This document shows positions 45,506 through 54,591 of a DNA stretch of 64,000 nt, piece by piece (position 1 is the stretch's first letter; the number at the start of each line of letters is the position of its first letter). The notes under the pieces are model-generated. The model made no database searches, had not been told where the DNA came from, and was given only the letters and a program-made list of their open reading frames with translations. Location: the NCBI RefSeq assembly GCF_028747805.1, contig NZ_CP114887.1, positions 427,501 through 491,500 on the forward strand, read 5' to 3'. A program made the translations under genes and the position numbers. The stretch is from Solibacillus daqui. Lineage in GTDB: Bacteria; Bacillota; Bacilli; Bacillales_A; Planococcaceae.

Positions 45506-47407
45506 TTGAAAGTACGTACAATATGGCTTGTTGTGCCGATTGTGTTAGCGCTAGTTGTCGTGATTACATCGGTGTTTGCACTCAATTATTTTGACGTCGA
45601 AAAATCAACAGCAGGCTATGACTACAAAGAGCAATTGTTTAGTGAAGATGAAGTCGGAACAGTTGAAATTACGGTTAGTGATAGCAATTGGAGCAAAATT
45701 TTAGACAATCCTACAGCCGAGGAATACGTGGAAGCGAGCGTGACGATTAACGGTGAAACGTATGACAATGTCGGCATTCGTGCAAAAGGAAATTCATCTT
45801 TATCTAGTGTAGCAGGCAGTGATTCTGAACGCTACAGCTTGAAAGTCGATTTTGCACAATATGATTCGAATCAAACCTTTTATGGACTGGAGAAATTTAA
45901 TTTAAACAATAACTTTTCAGATACAACGCAAATGAAGGAATTCGTATCCTACGAATTAATGGAGCAACTTGGCATTGCAACCCCAGCGCATTCCTATGTC
46001 AAAGTGATGCTTAACGGCGAATATTACGGCTTAATGCTAGCAGTTGAAGAGATTGGGGAAGCGTTTGCGAAAACGAGCTTCAGTTCGACAGAAGGTTTTA
46101 TTTTTAAACCAGAAGGCAATGGCAGTGATTTAGCGTATGTGTCTGATGATGTGGCTGATTATGCTGGCATTTTTGATGAAGTAAAAATGAATAAAAAAAC
46201 AGCGGAAAATAATTCAAACATCATCAATATGATGAAGGAAATAAGTGAAGGTGATACGTCTTCGATTGATATCGATCAAATCGCACGCTATTTTGCACTA
46301 AATACTGCGCTTGTCAGTATGGATAGTTATCAAGGCTCATTTAAGCATAACTACTATTTATATGAAAATGGTGACGGCGTATTTTCTGTTATTCCTTGGG
46401 ATTATAACATGTCATTCGGTGGTTTTGCTGGTGGCGGAGGTGGTCGCCCAGAAGGACAAGAACAGCCAAATGCCGCAGACACCGAGCAAGAGCGAGCGAA
46501 AGAACAACCAAATACAGACAACGCACAACAAAAAGATAACGCAGCAACTGCAAACGGTAATAGGATGACACCACCAAATAATACGAATGGTCAACAAAAC
46601 GCAGAAGCTCAAAATACACAATCTAATAAAGAAATAATCACTAACGATAATGCCAACGTAGCAAATGATCTTCCACAAATGAACCGCGGCGGTATGGGTG
46701 GAGGCATGATGTTAAATGCCAACATCGTTACGGATTCAAATGTGAACTTTAGCATCACTGAGCCAGTTTCAGGTACAACAATCGATGCGCGTCCGCTACT
46801 AAAAATTATATTAGAAGATGAAGAAGCACGTGCACTTTATGATCGCTATTTAGAAAAAATAGCAACGGATATTTTAACAGAAGAAAATGTATTAGCAATT
46901 ACAACAAAATTGCATGATTTATTACTCGATGCAGTCGATGAAGATCCATCAAAATTCGCCACAACGGAACAGTTTGTAGCAGGGGTAAATGGTGAACAAA
47001 GCTTACCGGAATTCGCAAAACAGCGTAGCGAATCCATTTTAAAACAGCTTGCTGGTGAAATTGAAGGCGTGTCAGGAGCTGGCTCGTCAGGCTTTGGAGG
47101 CGCCGGTGGAGAAATGAACGGTGAAATGCCGAATTTCGAAAATATGCCAGAAATGAATGGACAGATGCCACCAAATTTCGAAAATGGTCAAAATGGCAAT
47201 ACCGAACAGAGACAACAAGGCAACCCACCTGAAATGAACGGAAACATGCCAAATATGGGCGATTTCCCAGGACAGCAAGGGGCAAATGCCAATAAAACAG
47301 GAAGCTCCAAGCAAACAATGATTAAATTAGTTGCTTCATTGGCAGTAGTAGTGCTCGCAATTGGCGCGGTATTACTACTAAGCAGAAAAAAATACAAAAA
47401 GGGGTGA
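45506..47407 (+). CDS. CotH-like kinase-fold protein with low-complexity insert
   Basis: A 633-residue exported protein. It has an N-terminal membrane anchor (about 5-25), a CotH-type domain (about 50-310: KFNLNNNFSDTTQMKEFVSYE, then HNYYLYENGDG, FSVIPWDYNMSFGG), a Gly/Asn/Gln/Pro-rich stretch (about 310-410), a helical part (about 420-510), a second Met/Asn/Pro-rich stretch and a C-terminal membrane helix (about 605-625). CotH is a protein kinase for spore coat proteins. TTG at 45506 fits AAGGAGG better than ATG at 45500. It heads a four-gene operon. Confidence 0.88.
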   Translation: MKVRTIWLVVPIVLALVVVITSVFALNYFDVEKSTAGYDYKEQLFSEDEVGTVEITVSDSNWSKILDNPTAEEYVEASVTINGETYDNVGIRAKGNSSLSSVAGSDSERYSLKVDFAQYDSNQTFYGLEKFNLNNNFSDTTQMKEFVSYELMEQLGIATPAHSYVKVMLNGEYYGLMLAVEEIGEAFAKTSFSSTEGFIFKPEGNGSDLAYVSDDVADYAGIFDEVKMNKKTAENNSNIINMMKEISEGDTSSIDIDQIARYFALNTALVSMDSYQGSFKHNYYLYENGDGVFSVIPWDYNMSFGGFAGGGGGRPEGQEQPNAADTEQERAKEQPNTDNAQQKDNAATANGNRMTPPNNTNGQQNAEAQNTQSNKEIITNDNANVANDLPQMNRGGMGGGMMLNANIVTDSNVNFSITEPVSGTTIDARPLLKIILEDEEARALYDRYLEKIATDILTEENVLAITTKLHDLLLDAVDEDPSKFATTEQFVAGVNGEQSLPEFAKQRSESILKQLAGEIEGVSGAGSSGFGGAGGEMNGEMPNFENMPEMNGQMPPNFENGQNGNTEQRQQGNPPEMNGNMPNMGDFPGQQGANANKTGSSKQTMIKLVASLAVVVLAIGAVLLLSRKKYKKG

Positions 47408-47412
47408 CTGAG

Positions 47413-48114
47413 ATGACAAAGCAAACTTCCTATAATCCAAACGGTCGCAGCGAAATGAAATTTGGGATTACTTATGTCGATTATCAAATTCTAAAAATGA
47501 AGATGCGCTATTTGATGAAGCTCGATCCACATTCAGGCGCTAACGGCCGCTATTCAATCCGCTCGTGCTACTTCGATAACTTTGACAACAAAGTAATGAA
47601 CGAAAAAAAAGAGGGCTTTATAAATCGTGACAAGTACCGCGTACGTATTTACAACAAAAGTGATGAAGTCATTCATTTAGAACGCAAATCGAAACGCAAT
47701 AACCAAACATTCAAATCAAAATGTAAGTTATCTAAAAAAGAATTTGAGCGTATGCGTGTCAATGATTTTGAATGGATGAAAGATGATGAACGCTCATTAA
47801 TTCGGGATCTATATAAAGACATCCAGCTTTATCACCTAAAGCCAATAACTGTGGTCGATTATGAGCGGGAGGCGTACCTTTATGAACATGGTAATGTACG
47901 TGTGACATTTGACTGCAAAGTACAAACAAGTATGCACAGTACCGATATGTTCAATAAAACATTACCAATGGTCGATGTACTCGAACAAAATGAAGTAATT
48001 TTAGAAGTGAAGTTTGACGAGTATTTACCAACTGTCATCAAAATGCTGTTGCAAGGCATTCATACGCGACACGAAGCGTATTCAAAATATCAATTAAGCC
48101 GAATGTTTGGCTAA
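47413..48114 (+). CDS. VTC-domain polyphosphate polymerase-like protein
   Basis: A 233-residue cytosolic protein with the tunnel-fold VTC domain, known from yeast to make polyphosphate from ATP. Characteristic parts are RYSIRSCYFDNFDN, KYRVRIYNKS, LERKSKRNNQTFKSK and the final ILEVKFDEYLPT, which supply the basic and acidic lining residues. It begins within six bases of the CotH-like gene stop and is followed by a DUF4956 gene. Substrate in bacteria of this type is not settled. Confidence 0.88.
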   Translation: MTKQTSYNPNGRSEMKFGITYVDYQILKMKMRYLMKLDPHSGANGRYSIRSCYFDNFDNKVMNEKKEGFINRDKYRVRIYNKSDEVIHLERKSKRNNQTFKSKCKLSKKEFERMRVNDFEWMKDDERSLIRDLYKDIQLYHLKPITVVDYEREAYLYEHGNVRVTFDCKVQTSMHSTDMFNKTLPMVDVLEQNEVILEVKFDEYLPTVIKMLLQGIHTRHEAYSKYQLSRMFG

Positions 48115-48134
48115 AACTTTAGGAGGAATTCATT

Positions 48135-48839
48135 GTGTTTACATTATTAACAGCTAATAATATCACCAATTTTGAGGATATTTTTAAGTCAAGTTTTTTA
48201 GAAAAGGCGTCTACGTTTTCATTAGTTGATGCTTGTATCGGCCTAGCAAGTGCCTTTTTACTTGGCATATTTATTTACTTCATTTATAAGAAAACATTTA
48301 ACGGAGTAGTCTATTCGCACTCATTTAACATTTCATTAATGATTATGACACTGGCAACAGCGCTTGTCATTATGGGGATTAGCCAAAATGTCTTGCTATC
48401 ACTTGGTATGGTTGGTGCATTATCAATCGTGCGTTTCCGTACACCGATTAAAGACCCAATGGATTTAATTTTCTTATTCTGGTCAGTAGTTGTAGGTATT
48501 TTATGTGGTGCTGGATTTATTCCATTAGCAGTGATCGGTTCTGTCATTATCGGACTTGTGATTATTGTATTCCAAAACAAAATTGTTATCGAAAACCCCT
48601 ATTTAGTCGTTGTGCGTTTTGAGCATGAAGAAACGAATGCAGAAATCGAACAATTATTAAAAGGTGCTTCTAAACGCTACTTACTGAAATCAAAATCAGT
48701 GATGAATGATGAGCAAATGGAAGTGACATATGAGGTACGTTTAAAAAGTGATGACGCAGCATTTGTATCGACATTATCAAAAGTAGCAGGTGTATCATCA
48801 GCTGTTATGCTAAGCTATGATGGCAATTTCACAGCATAA
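48135..48839 (+). CDS. DUF4956 membrane protein
   Basis: The 234-residue product has four membrane segments followed by a soluble C-terminal ferredoxin-like domain (about 150-234). The conserved MVGALSIVRFRTPIKDPMDL segment marks DUF4956. GTG follows AGGAGG at seven bases. This family is often encoded beside CotH and VTC proteins and may form a membrane complex with them; its role is unknown. Confidence 0.88.
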   Translation: MFTLLTANNITNFEDIFKSSFLEKASTFSLVDACIGLASAFLLGIFIYFIYKKTFNGVVYSHSFNISLMIMTLATALVIMGISQNVLLSLGMVGALSIVRFRTPIKDPMDLIFLFWSVVVGILCGAGFIPLAVIGSVIIGLVIIVFQNKIVIENPYLVVVRFEHEETNAEIEQLLKGASKRYLLKSKSVMNDEQMEVTYEVRLKSDDAAFVSTLSKVAGVSSAVMLSYDGNFTA

Positions 48840-48851
48840 ACGGAGGGGACT

Positions 48852-49718
48852 ATGAAAAAAACGATAATTGGTCTCGCGCTCACAGCATCACTTATGCTTG
48901 CAGCGTGCGGCAATTCACAAGATGAGGTCATCGTAACGACGGCTTCAGGTGATATTACAAAAGACGAATTTTATGAACAAATAAAAGAACTCGCAGGTAC
49001 ATCATTATTAGAACAAGTCGTAATCGAGAAAATTCTAAATGAAAAATACGATGTAACGGATAAAGAGGTAGAAGAGCAATTCAGCACGTACAAAGATATG
49101 TACGGTGATAGCTTTGAAACGGCTTTAGCATCGAACGGCTACACAGAAGAAACATTTAAAGATACTGTGCGCTTCCAACTCTTACAGCAAAAAGCAATGG
49201 AAGACGTTGAAATAACAGATGAAGAAATCAACACATATTATGAGCGAGGAAAATACGAGCTGCATACACGTCATATCGTAGCTGAAACCGAAGAAGAAGC
49301 ACAGCAATTTTATGATTTAATTGCTGAAGGAAATGATTTTGAAACGGTTGCAAAAGAAAAGTCTCAAGATAGTGCCACAGCAGAAAACGGTGGTGACCTG
49401 GATTGGTTAGCGGTAGCTGATATGGATACCGCATTTGCACAAGCAGCCTATGCGCTTGAAGCGGGTGAAGTGTCAAAAGTAATTGAAACCGCATCTGGCT
49501 ACGAAATTATTCAGCTAGTTGAAAAACGTGAAGTAGCAGATTACAAAGCTTTAGAAGATCAAAGAGACGAGGTCATTGCAGCAGTTAAAGACCAAAAAGT
49601 AGCAAATACGGAATGGTCAACAATAGAAGCTAAGCTGTTAAAAGAAATGAACGTTGAAGTGAAAGACGAAGATTTAAAAGAAGCATTTAGTGAAACATTA
49701 GGCACTAATGAAGAATAA
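48852..49718 (+). CDS. Parvulin-type foldase lipoprotein (PrsA-like)
   Basis: A 288-residue peptidyl-prolyl isomerase. The lipobox LMLAACG gives Cys19, so it is anchored outside the membrane. A helical SurA-like N-part (about 30-130) precedes the parvulin domain (about 132-225: YELHTRHIVAETEEEAQQFY, DSATAENGGDLDWL, SGYEIIQLVEK). CGGAGGGG precedes the ATG, 12 bases after the DUF4956 gene. It probably folds the CotH-like protein or other exported proteins. Confidence 0.9.
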   Translation: MKKTIIGLALTASLMLAACGNSQDEVIVTTASGDITKDEFYEQIKELAGTSLLEQVVIEKILNEKYDVTDKEVEEQFSTYKDMYGDSFETALASNGYTEETFKDTVRFQLLQQKAMEDVEITDEEINTYYERGKYELHTRHIVAETEEEAQQFYDLIAEGNDFETVAKEKSQDSATAENGGDLDWLAVADMDTAFAQAAYALEAGEVSKVIETASGYEIIQLVEKREVADYKALEDQRDEVIAAVKDQKVANTEWSTIEAKLLKEMNVEVKDEDLKEAFSETLGTNEE

Positions 49719-49721
49719 TAG

Positions 49722-49766
49722 AAAGAGGGTGTTACCGTGTAAAAACGTGTAACGACCCTCTTTTTG
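49722..49766. terminator. Bidirectional terminator
   Basis: AGAGGGTGTTAC and GTAACGACCCTCT pair, followed by TTTTT. Confidence 0.8.
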
Positions 49767-49770
49767 TGTG

Positions 49771-49992
49771 TTAGCTCTTTTGTTGTGTATTGCCAACAAA
49801 AAACTTTTTAATAAATGTTAATCCTAAATTGAACAGGAAAATAATGAGTGCGATGCGGAAAAATGCTACGCAATATTGCCAAATCGTTGTCGAGTCCGTA
49901 AATAACAATGACATATCCGTCACAAGCTCATACGTAAAATAACCTGCAACACCGATAAATAGTAACCCTGCGAAGAAATCTTTAATATTCAT
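49771..49992 (-). CDS. Small two-helix membrane protein
   Basis: The 73-residue product has two hydrophobic helices (about 6-28 and 41-63) and a polar tail. The ATG follows GGAGGCG. I do not recognise a family. It converges with the foldase gene and appears monocistronic. Confidence 0.7.
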   Translation of the reverse strand: MNIKDFFAGLLFIGVAGYFTYELVTDMSLLFTDSTTIWQYCVAFFRIALIIFLFNLGLTFIKKFFVGNTQQKS

Positions 49993-50049
49993 GTAGACGC
50001 CTCCATTCGATAATTTTACGATACCATATGAAGGAAATGGAAAATAGTA

Positions 50050-50150
50050 TCAATTACGCCTTCGCGTAATTGCGTCCAGATTTTTTCAAGCGCACTTGAA
50101 AAAATTCATTTAAAAATCTGTGACATCCACCGGAGGTATTAACTTGCTTC
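50050..50150 (-). repeat. Dispersed element B, copy 3
   Basis: Read on the minus strand it has GAAGCAAGTTA, GGTGGATGTCACAGATTTTT, a perfect TTTTTTCAAG-TGCG-CTTGAAAAAA hairpin, ATCTGGACGCAATTACGC and a GCGTAATTG end. It is the most complete of the three copies. Confidence 0.75.
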
Positions 50151-50182
50151 AGCTAGGGGGTGTCCCCTAGCTGAAACAAGTT
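50139..50182 (-). terminator. Long hairpin after trpA
   Basis: AACTTGTTTCAGCTAGGGG and its near-exact complement enclose four bases. It follows the trpA stop directly and merges with element B. It has no T-run, so its action as terminator is uncertain. Confidence 0.6.
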
Positions 50183-50960
50183 AAACCGCCTCTATTTTTT
50201 TCGTTGCTTGTACTAATTGCTCGATTGTTGACCAATCATCTTCTAATAGTGCAGTCACGATTTTACTGCCGACAATAACACCATCTGCAATTTCACAAAA
50301 GCTTTCCACATGCTCAGGTGTCGAAATACCAAAGCCGGCTAACACAGGAATCGAACTTGTCTGTGTTAACTCGGCAAAGTGCCCGGTTAATTGAGACGCG
50401 AAGCTTGCGCGTTCACCAGTAATACCGTTTACTGTAACGGCATAAATAAAGCCCTCACTTGCTTCTGCTAATTTTTTCACACGTTCAGGTGGACTCGTTA
50501 AAGACACGAGTTGAACTAGCGCGATATTTTGCTGCTTTAAAGCAGGGTGAATGACGTCACTTTCCTCATATGGCATATCTGGAACGATTAAGCCTTGAAT
50601 ACCAGCTAGTCGTGCATCCAGCGCGAAAGCATCAATACCATACGCTAAAATCGGATTTAAGTACGTCATCATGACAAGTGGTACGGTAATGTCATCGGCA
50701 AAGCTTGTTAATTGTGCGATGACTTTTTTTAATGTGACACCGTGACTAAGCGCACGTTCACCAGCTTTTTCGATTGTTGGGCCATCTGCAACAGGATCTG
50801 TAAAAGGAATGCCGACTTCGATTGCGGATACACCGAGTTGTTGTAACTTTAAAATCGTTGGTTTTAATGTAGTAAGTCCGCCATCGCCCGCCATAATGTA
50901 TGGGACGAATGCTTTATCACCTTTCGCTAATACTTTTTCAAGATGTACTTTTAATGTCAT
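50181..50960 (-). CDS. trpA: Tryptophan synthase alpha chain
   Basis: A 259-residue TIM-barrel subunit that cleaves indole-3-glycerol phosphate. The catalytic Glu48 and Asp59 lie in [16 protein letters not shown], and the phosphate site is formed by segments near GFGIS and [10 protein letters not shown]. It overlaps trpB by four bases and is the last gene of the operon. Confidence 0.97.
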   Translation of the reverse strand: MTLKVHLEKVLAKGDKAFVPYIMAGDGGLTTLKPTILKLQQLGVSAIEVGIPFTDPVADGPTIEKAGERALSHGVTLKKVIAQLTSFADDITVPLVMMTYLNPILAYGIDAFALDARLAGIQGLIVPDMPYEESDVIHPALKQQNIALVQLVSLTSPPERVKKLAEASEGFIYAVTVNGITGERASFASQLTGHFAELTQTSSIPVLAGFGISTPEHVESFCEIADGVIVGSKIVTALLEDDWSTIEQLVQATKKIEAV

Positions 50961-52144
50961 ACGTTTTCACCTCCAAGCTTTTCAATTAATGTGTGTACGT
51001 CCTTATCGCCACGACCTGATAGGCAAACGACGATGAGCTCATCTTGCGGACGAGTTTTTGCATATTCAGCAGCATAGTAGACAGCATGCGCACTTTCTAA
51101 TGCTGGTAAAATACCTTCTGTTTCACAAAGTAGCTTTACTCCTTCTAATGCTTGGCTATCGGTAACAGAAGGGTACTTCGCGCGACCTGATTCATATAAA
51201 AAGCAGTGCTCAGGACCGACGCCAGGATAGTCCAGTCCCGCTGAAATTGAATGTGCCTCTTGTACGAAGCCATTATCATCCTGTAGTAAATACATGAAAG
51301 CGCCATGAAGGACACCTGTTTTTCCTACATGAATGGCTGCTGCATGCTTGTCGGTATCAACACCAGCACCAGCCGCTTCAACACCATATAGTGCCACATC
51401 TTTGTCGTTAACAAACGGATAAAACATACCGATTGCATTACTTCCACCACCAATACAAGCGATGACTGTATCCGGTAAGCGACCTTCTTGCTGTAAAATT
51501 TGTGCACGTGTTTCATCACCAATCACATGTTGGAAATCACGAACAATTGTGGGGAATGGGTGAGGGCCAAGTGCTGAGCCCAGAATATAATGGGTATCGT
51601 CAATATGCGTAACCCAGTGACGTAAGGCTTCATTTACCGCGTCTTTTAATGTTGCGGATCCTTTTTCAACCGCTACAACCTTTGTGCCAAGGAGCTCCAT
51701 ACGAAATACGTTTAGTTGCTGGCGGCGAACATCTTCTGCGCCCATGTAAACGATACATTCCATATCGAGTAGTGCACAGGCAGTTGCTGTGGCGACGCCA
51801 TGCTGACCGGCACCCGTTTCTGCGACTATTTTCTTTTTCCCCATTCGCTTAGCAAGTAGTGCTTGACCGATTGCGTTATTAATTTTATGAGCGCCTGTAT
51901 GATTTAAGTCTTCGCGTTTTAAGTATATTTTCGCGCCACCCATTTTCTTAGTTAAACGTTCCGCATAGTATAGTGGTGTTTCGCGGCCTACATATTGTTT
52001 TAAATAATAAGCTAGTTCTTCTTGAAATTTCGGGTCATTTTTTGCCTGTTCATAGGCTGCTTCAAGCTCGGCCAGTGGTGTCATTAATGTTTCAGGAACA
52101 AATTGACCACCGAATTGTCCGAAGCGTCCTTTTACTTCTGTCAT
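50957..52144 (-). CDS. trpB: Tryptophan synthase beta chain
   Basis: A 395-residue PLP enzyme that joins indole and serine. Lys87 in [10 protein letters not shown] binds PLP, and the [13 protein letters not shown] and [10 protein letters not shown] motifs are intact. It overlaps both trpF and trpA by four bases, so the genes are translationally coupled. Confidence 0.98.
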   Translation of the reverse strand: MTEVKGRFGQFGGQFVPETLMTPLAELEAAYEQAKNDPKFQEELAYYLKQYVGRETPLYYAERLTKKMGGAKIYLKREDLNHTGAHKINNAIGQALLAKRMGKKKIVAETGAGQHGVATATACALLDMECIVYMGAEDVRRQQLNVFRMELLGTKVVAVEKGSATLKDAVNEALRHWVTHIDDTHYILGSALGPHPFPTIVRDFQHVIGDETRAQILQQEGRLPDTVIACIGGGSNAIGMFYPFVNDKDVALYGVEAAGAGVDTDKHAAAIHVGKTGVLHGAFMYLLQDDNGFVQEAHSISAGLDYPGVGPEHCFLYESGRAKYPSVTDSQALEGVKLLCETEGILPALESAHAVYYAAEYAKTRPQDELIVVCLSGRGDKDVHTLIEKLGGENV

Positions 52145-52758
52145 AAAATAATTTCTCCTTTCGCACGTTCCACAAAGCTTTTTATTTTTTTGGAGTCTTT
52201 ACGTCCATCAATTTCAACACCGCTCGATACATCGACTGCAAATGGTTCGACTAACATCGTTGCAATGCCGACATTTTCTTCTGTTAAACCACCGGCTAAA
52301 ATGACTTTGTCTAATGGAATATTCACATCATCTAGTAGCGTCCAATCGAATGATTCCCCACTGCCACCGCGAAAATCTGTACCCGGTGCATCAAATAGGT
52401 AGTAATCAATACTATAAGTAGCTGCACGTGTTACATCGGCTTTTGTACGAATCGAGAATGCTTTTATGGCTGGAAGTCCAATCGCAGCAATTTGTTCGGC
52501 CGATTCATCTCCATGATATTGAATAAAGTCCAGTCCAACTTGAGCGGCGATTTCCTTAACTGTTTCAGAATCTTCGTTTACAAATACTCCGACTTTTTTA
52601 ACATCTGACGGGATATGCGCAGTAAGCTCTACTGCTTGTTCTACCGTAATTCGGCGTTTACTTGGTGCAAACATTAATCCGATAAAATCTGCACCAGCTT
52701 CAACTGCTGCTTTTACGTGTTCCACTTCTTTTAAACCGCAAATTTTTACTTTAGTCAT
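52141..52758 (-). CDS. trpF: Phosphoribosylanthranilate isomerase
   Basis: A 205-residue TIM-barrel enzyme for the third step of tryptophan synthesis. The catalytic Cys7 lies in [11 protein letters not shown] and the phosphate-binding segment in [10 protein letters not shown]; the final VDVSSGVE is typical. It lies three bases after trpC and overlaps trpB. Confidence 0.96.
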   Translation of the reverse strand: MTKVKICGLKEVEHVKAAVEAGADFIGLMFAPSKRRITVEQAVELTAHIPSDVKKVGVFVNEDSETVKEIAAQVGLDFIQYHGDESAEQIAAIGLPAIKAFSIRTKADVTRAATYSIDYYLFDAPGTDFRGGSGESFDWTLLDDVNIPLDKVILAGGLTEENVGIATMLVEPFAVDVSSGVEIDGRKDSKKIKSFVERAKGEIIL

Positions 52759-52761
52759 GTT

Positions 52762-53550
52762 TTATTCGCCAACCTTTGTTGAAAGTTCGATTTGTAGTGC
52801 TTGCAAAGCCGCTTGTACATCACCGCTACGCATGAGCGATTCGCCAACTAACACACCTTTAGCGCCAGCATTGGCAACATACGCAGCATCGTCACGATTC
52901 CAAATACCGCTTTCGCTAATAAAGGCAATTTTTGACGATGGAAGGTGCTGAGCAATTTCGCGTGTTTTCGTCAAAGAAACATCAAATGTCTTCAAATTTC
53001 GATTGTTTACACCGATAATTTTTGCTCCGATGTTCCCGGCACGTTGTAATTCTTCTATATCATGCACTTCAACAAGTACTTCTAAATCTAGGTTCGTTGC
53101 GTACGTATAAAGTGCTTGTAGCTGTGTGTCAGTTAATGCCGAAACGATAAGTAAAATGACCGAAGCGCCTGCCGCTTTTGCATAATCGATTTGCACGTCA
53201 TGGATGATGAAGTCCTTACATAAAACAGGGATGGTAACTGCTTGTGCAACGGCGTTTAAATCATTGAAGCTACCTTTAAAAAAGGCTTGCTCCGTTAAGA
53301 CCGAAATACAGGCAGCTCCTGCAGCCTCATATTGTGTTGCTTGTTCAACAGGATCAATATGTGTGGCGATATCTCCTTTGGAAGGAGAGGCACGCTTCAT
53401 TTCGGAAATGACTTGTAGGGTGTTACTCGTCATTAATGTTTCGTAGAGAGAAGGGCGTACTTTTGTAACTGCTGGAAAGCTTGGGTCTTGTGCAAGTAAC
53501 CCAGGTAATTCTGATTTTTTTTGCTCAATAATTGTATCTAAAATCGTCAT
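52762..53550 (-). CDS. trpC: Indole-3-glycerol phosphate synthase
   Basis: A 262-residue TIM-barrel enzyme. The catalytic Lys lies in EMKRASPSKG, the second in VLCKDFIIH, and the ESGIWNRDDA segment closes the phosphate site. Length and N-terminus (ILDTIIEQKKSEL) are standard. It overlaps trpD by four bases. Confidence 0.97.
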   Translation of the reverse strand: MTILDTIIEQKKSELPGLLAQDPSFPAVTKVRPSLYETLMTSNTLQVISEMKRASPSKGDIATHIDPVEQATQYEAAGAACISVLTEQAFFKGSFNDLNAVAQAVTIPVLCKDFIIHDVQIDYAKAAGASVILLIVSALTDTQLQALYTYATNLDLEVLVEVHDIEELQRAGNIGAKIIGVNNRNLKTFDVSLTKTREIAQHLPSSKIAFISESGIWNRDDAAYVANAGAKGVLVGESLMRSGDVQAALQALQIELSTKVGE

Positions 53551-54584
53551 TTTGCTGATTCCTCCTGAGCGACTTGCTTACTATAAGCAACGATATTTTC
53601 AAGTTTTTCAAGTGCACGGCCCGATAAGATGCTGTCCTTTGCCATGTCGATGCCTTCTTTCATTGTGTCAGCTAAGCCATATGCGAAAAAGCCAATGCCG
53701 GCATTTAGCACAACCGTATCGAAATAAACGCTGCGCTTTCCTTTTAAGAGGTCTCGCATAATTTCAGCGTTTTCAGCTGGCGTACCTCCACGAATGGCCG
53801 AAAGTGGCTGCCGTGTTAACCCAACATCTTCTGCACGTAATTTAAAGGGAATAATATCGCCTTGATCGAGCAAGACAAATGTATTTTCGCCATCAAGTGA
53901 CGCTTCATCCATGCCTTGTGAGCCAGATACAACAATCGCGCGTTCACGTCCGAGCATGTGCAGCACTTCCGCATAATCGGTAGTAAAGTTTGGACGATTA
54001 ATACCGACAAATTGCGTTTTTAATGGCACTGGATTTGTTAATGGGCCAACTAAGTTGAAAATCGTTGGCTTTCCAAGTGCTTGGCGAACTTCACCAATAC
54101 GCTTTAATTTTGGGTGCATATTTGGTGCGTGTAAGAAGGCGATTCCATGTAATTTTAAAAGTTCAGTTGTTTGCGCAGTATTGGGTAGGAGTGTGATGCC
54201 TAGTGCCTCTAATACATCAGAGCTACCAGAGGCACTTGAGATTTTACGATTACCATGCTTTGCGACTAAAATGCCACCACCGGCTAAGACGAATGCAGAT
54301 GTTGTACTAATATTGAAGCTTTGCAATCCATCACCGCCTGTACCGCAGTTGTCGATATAAATGCCTTCGGGTGTATCAACTGCAACGGCATGGGATTTCA
54401 TCACATGTGCTAATCCAGCCACTTCATGTGCGGTTACGCCTTTGTCATTCATTGCTAATAAAAACGAGGCAATTTGCTCCTTTGGTGTTTGTTCATTAAA
54501 TATCATTTGCGAGGCCTGCAGCATTTCCTCAAAAACTAAATGCTCCTGCCGCGAAATTTGTTCAATATATGGAATTAATGACAT
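53547..54584 (-). CDS. trpD: Anthranilate phosphoribosyltransferase
   Basis: A 345-residue enzyme that joins anthranilate to PRPP. The PRPP loop GTGGDGLQSFNIST and KHGNRKISSASGS (both conserved) and the LLHAPNMHP-like FLHAPNMHPKL segment are present. It begins eight bases after the stop of the trpE-like gene. Confidence 0.97.
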   Translation of the reverse strand: MSLIPYIEQISRQEHLVFEEMLQASQMIFNEQTPKEQIASFLLAMNDKGVTAHEVAGLAHVMKSHAVAVDTPEGIYIDNCGTGGDGLQSFNISTTSAFVLAGGGILVAKHGNRKISSASGSSDVLEALGITLLPNTAQTTELLKLHGIAFLHAPNMHPKLKRIGEVRQALGKPTIFNLVGPLTNPVPLKTQFVGINRPNFTTDYAEVLHMLGRERAIVVSGSQGMDEASLDGENTFVLLDQGDIIPFKLRAEDVGLTRQPLSAIRGGTPAENAEIMRDLLKGKRSVYFDTVVLNAGIGFFAYGLADTMKEGIDMAKDSILSGRALEKLENIVAYSKQVAQEESAK

Positions 54585-54591
54585 TGTGAAA

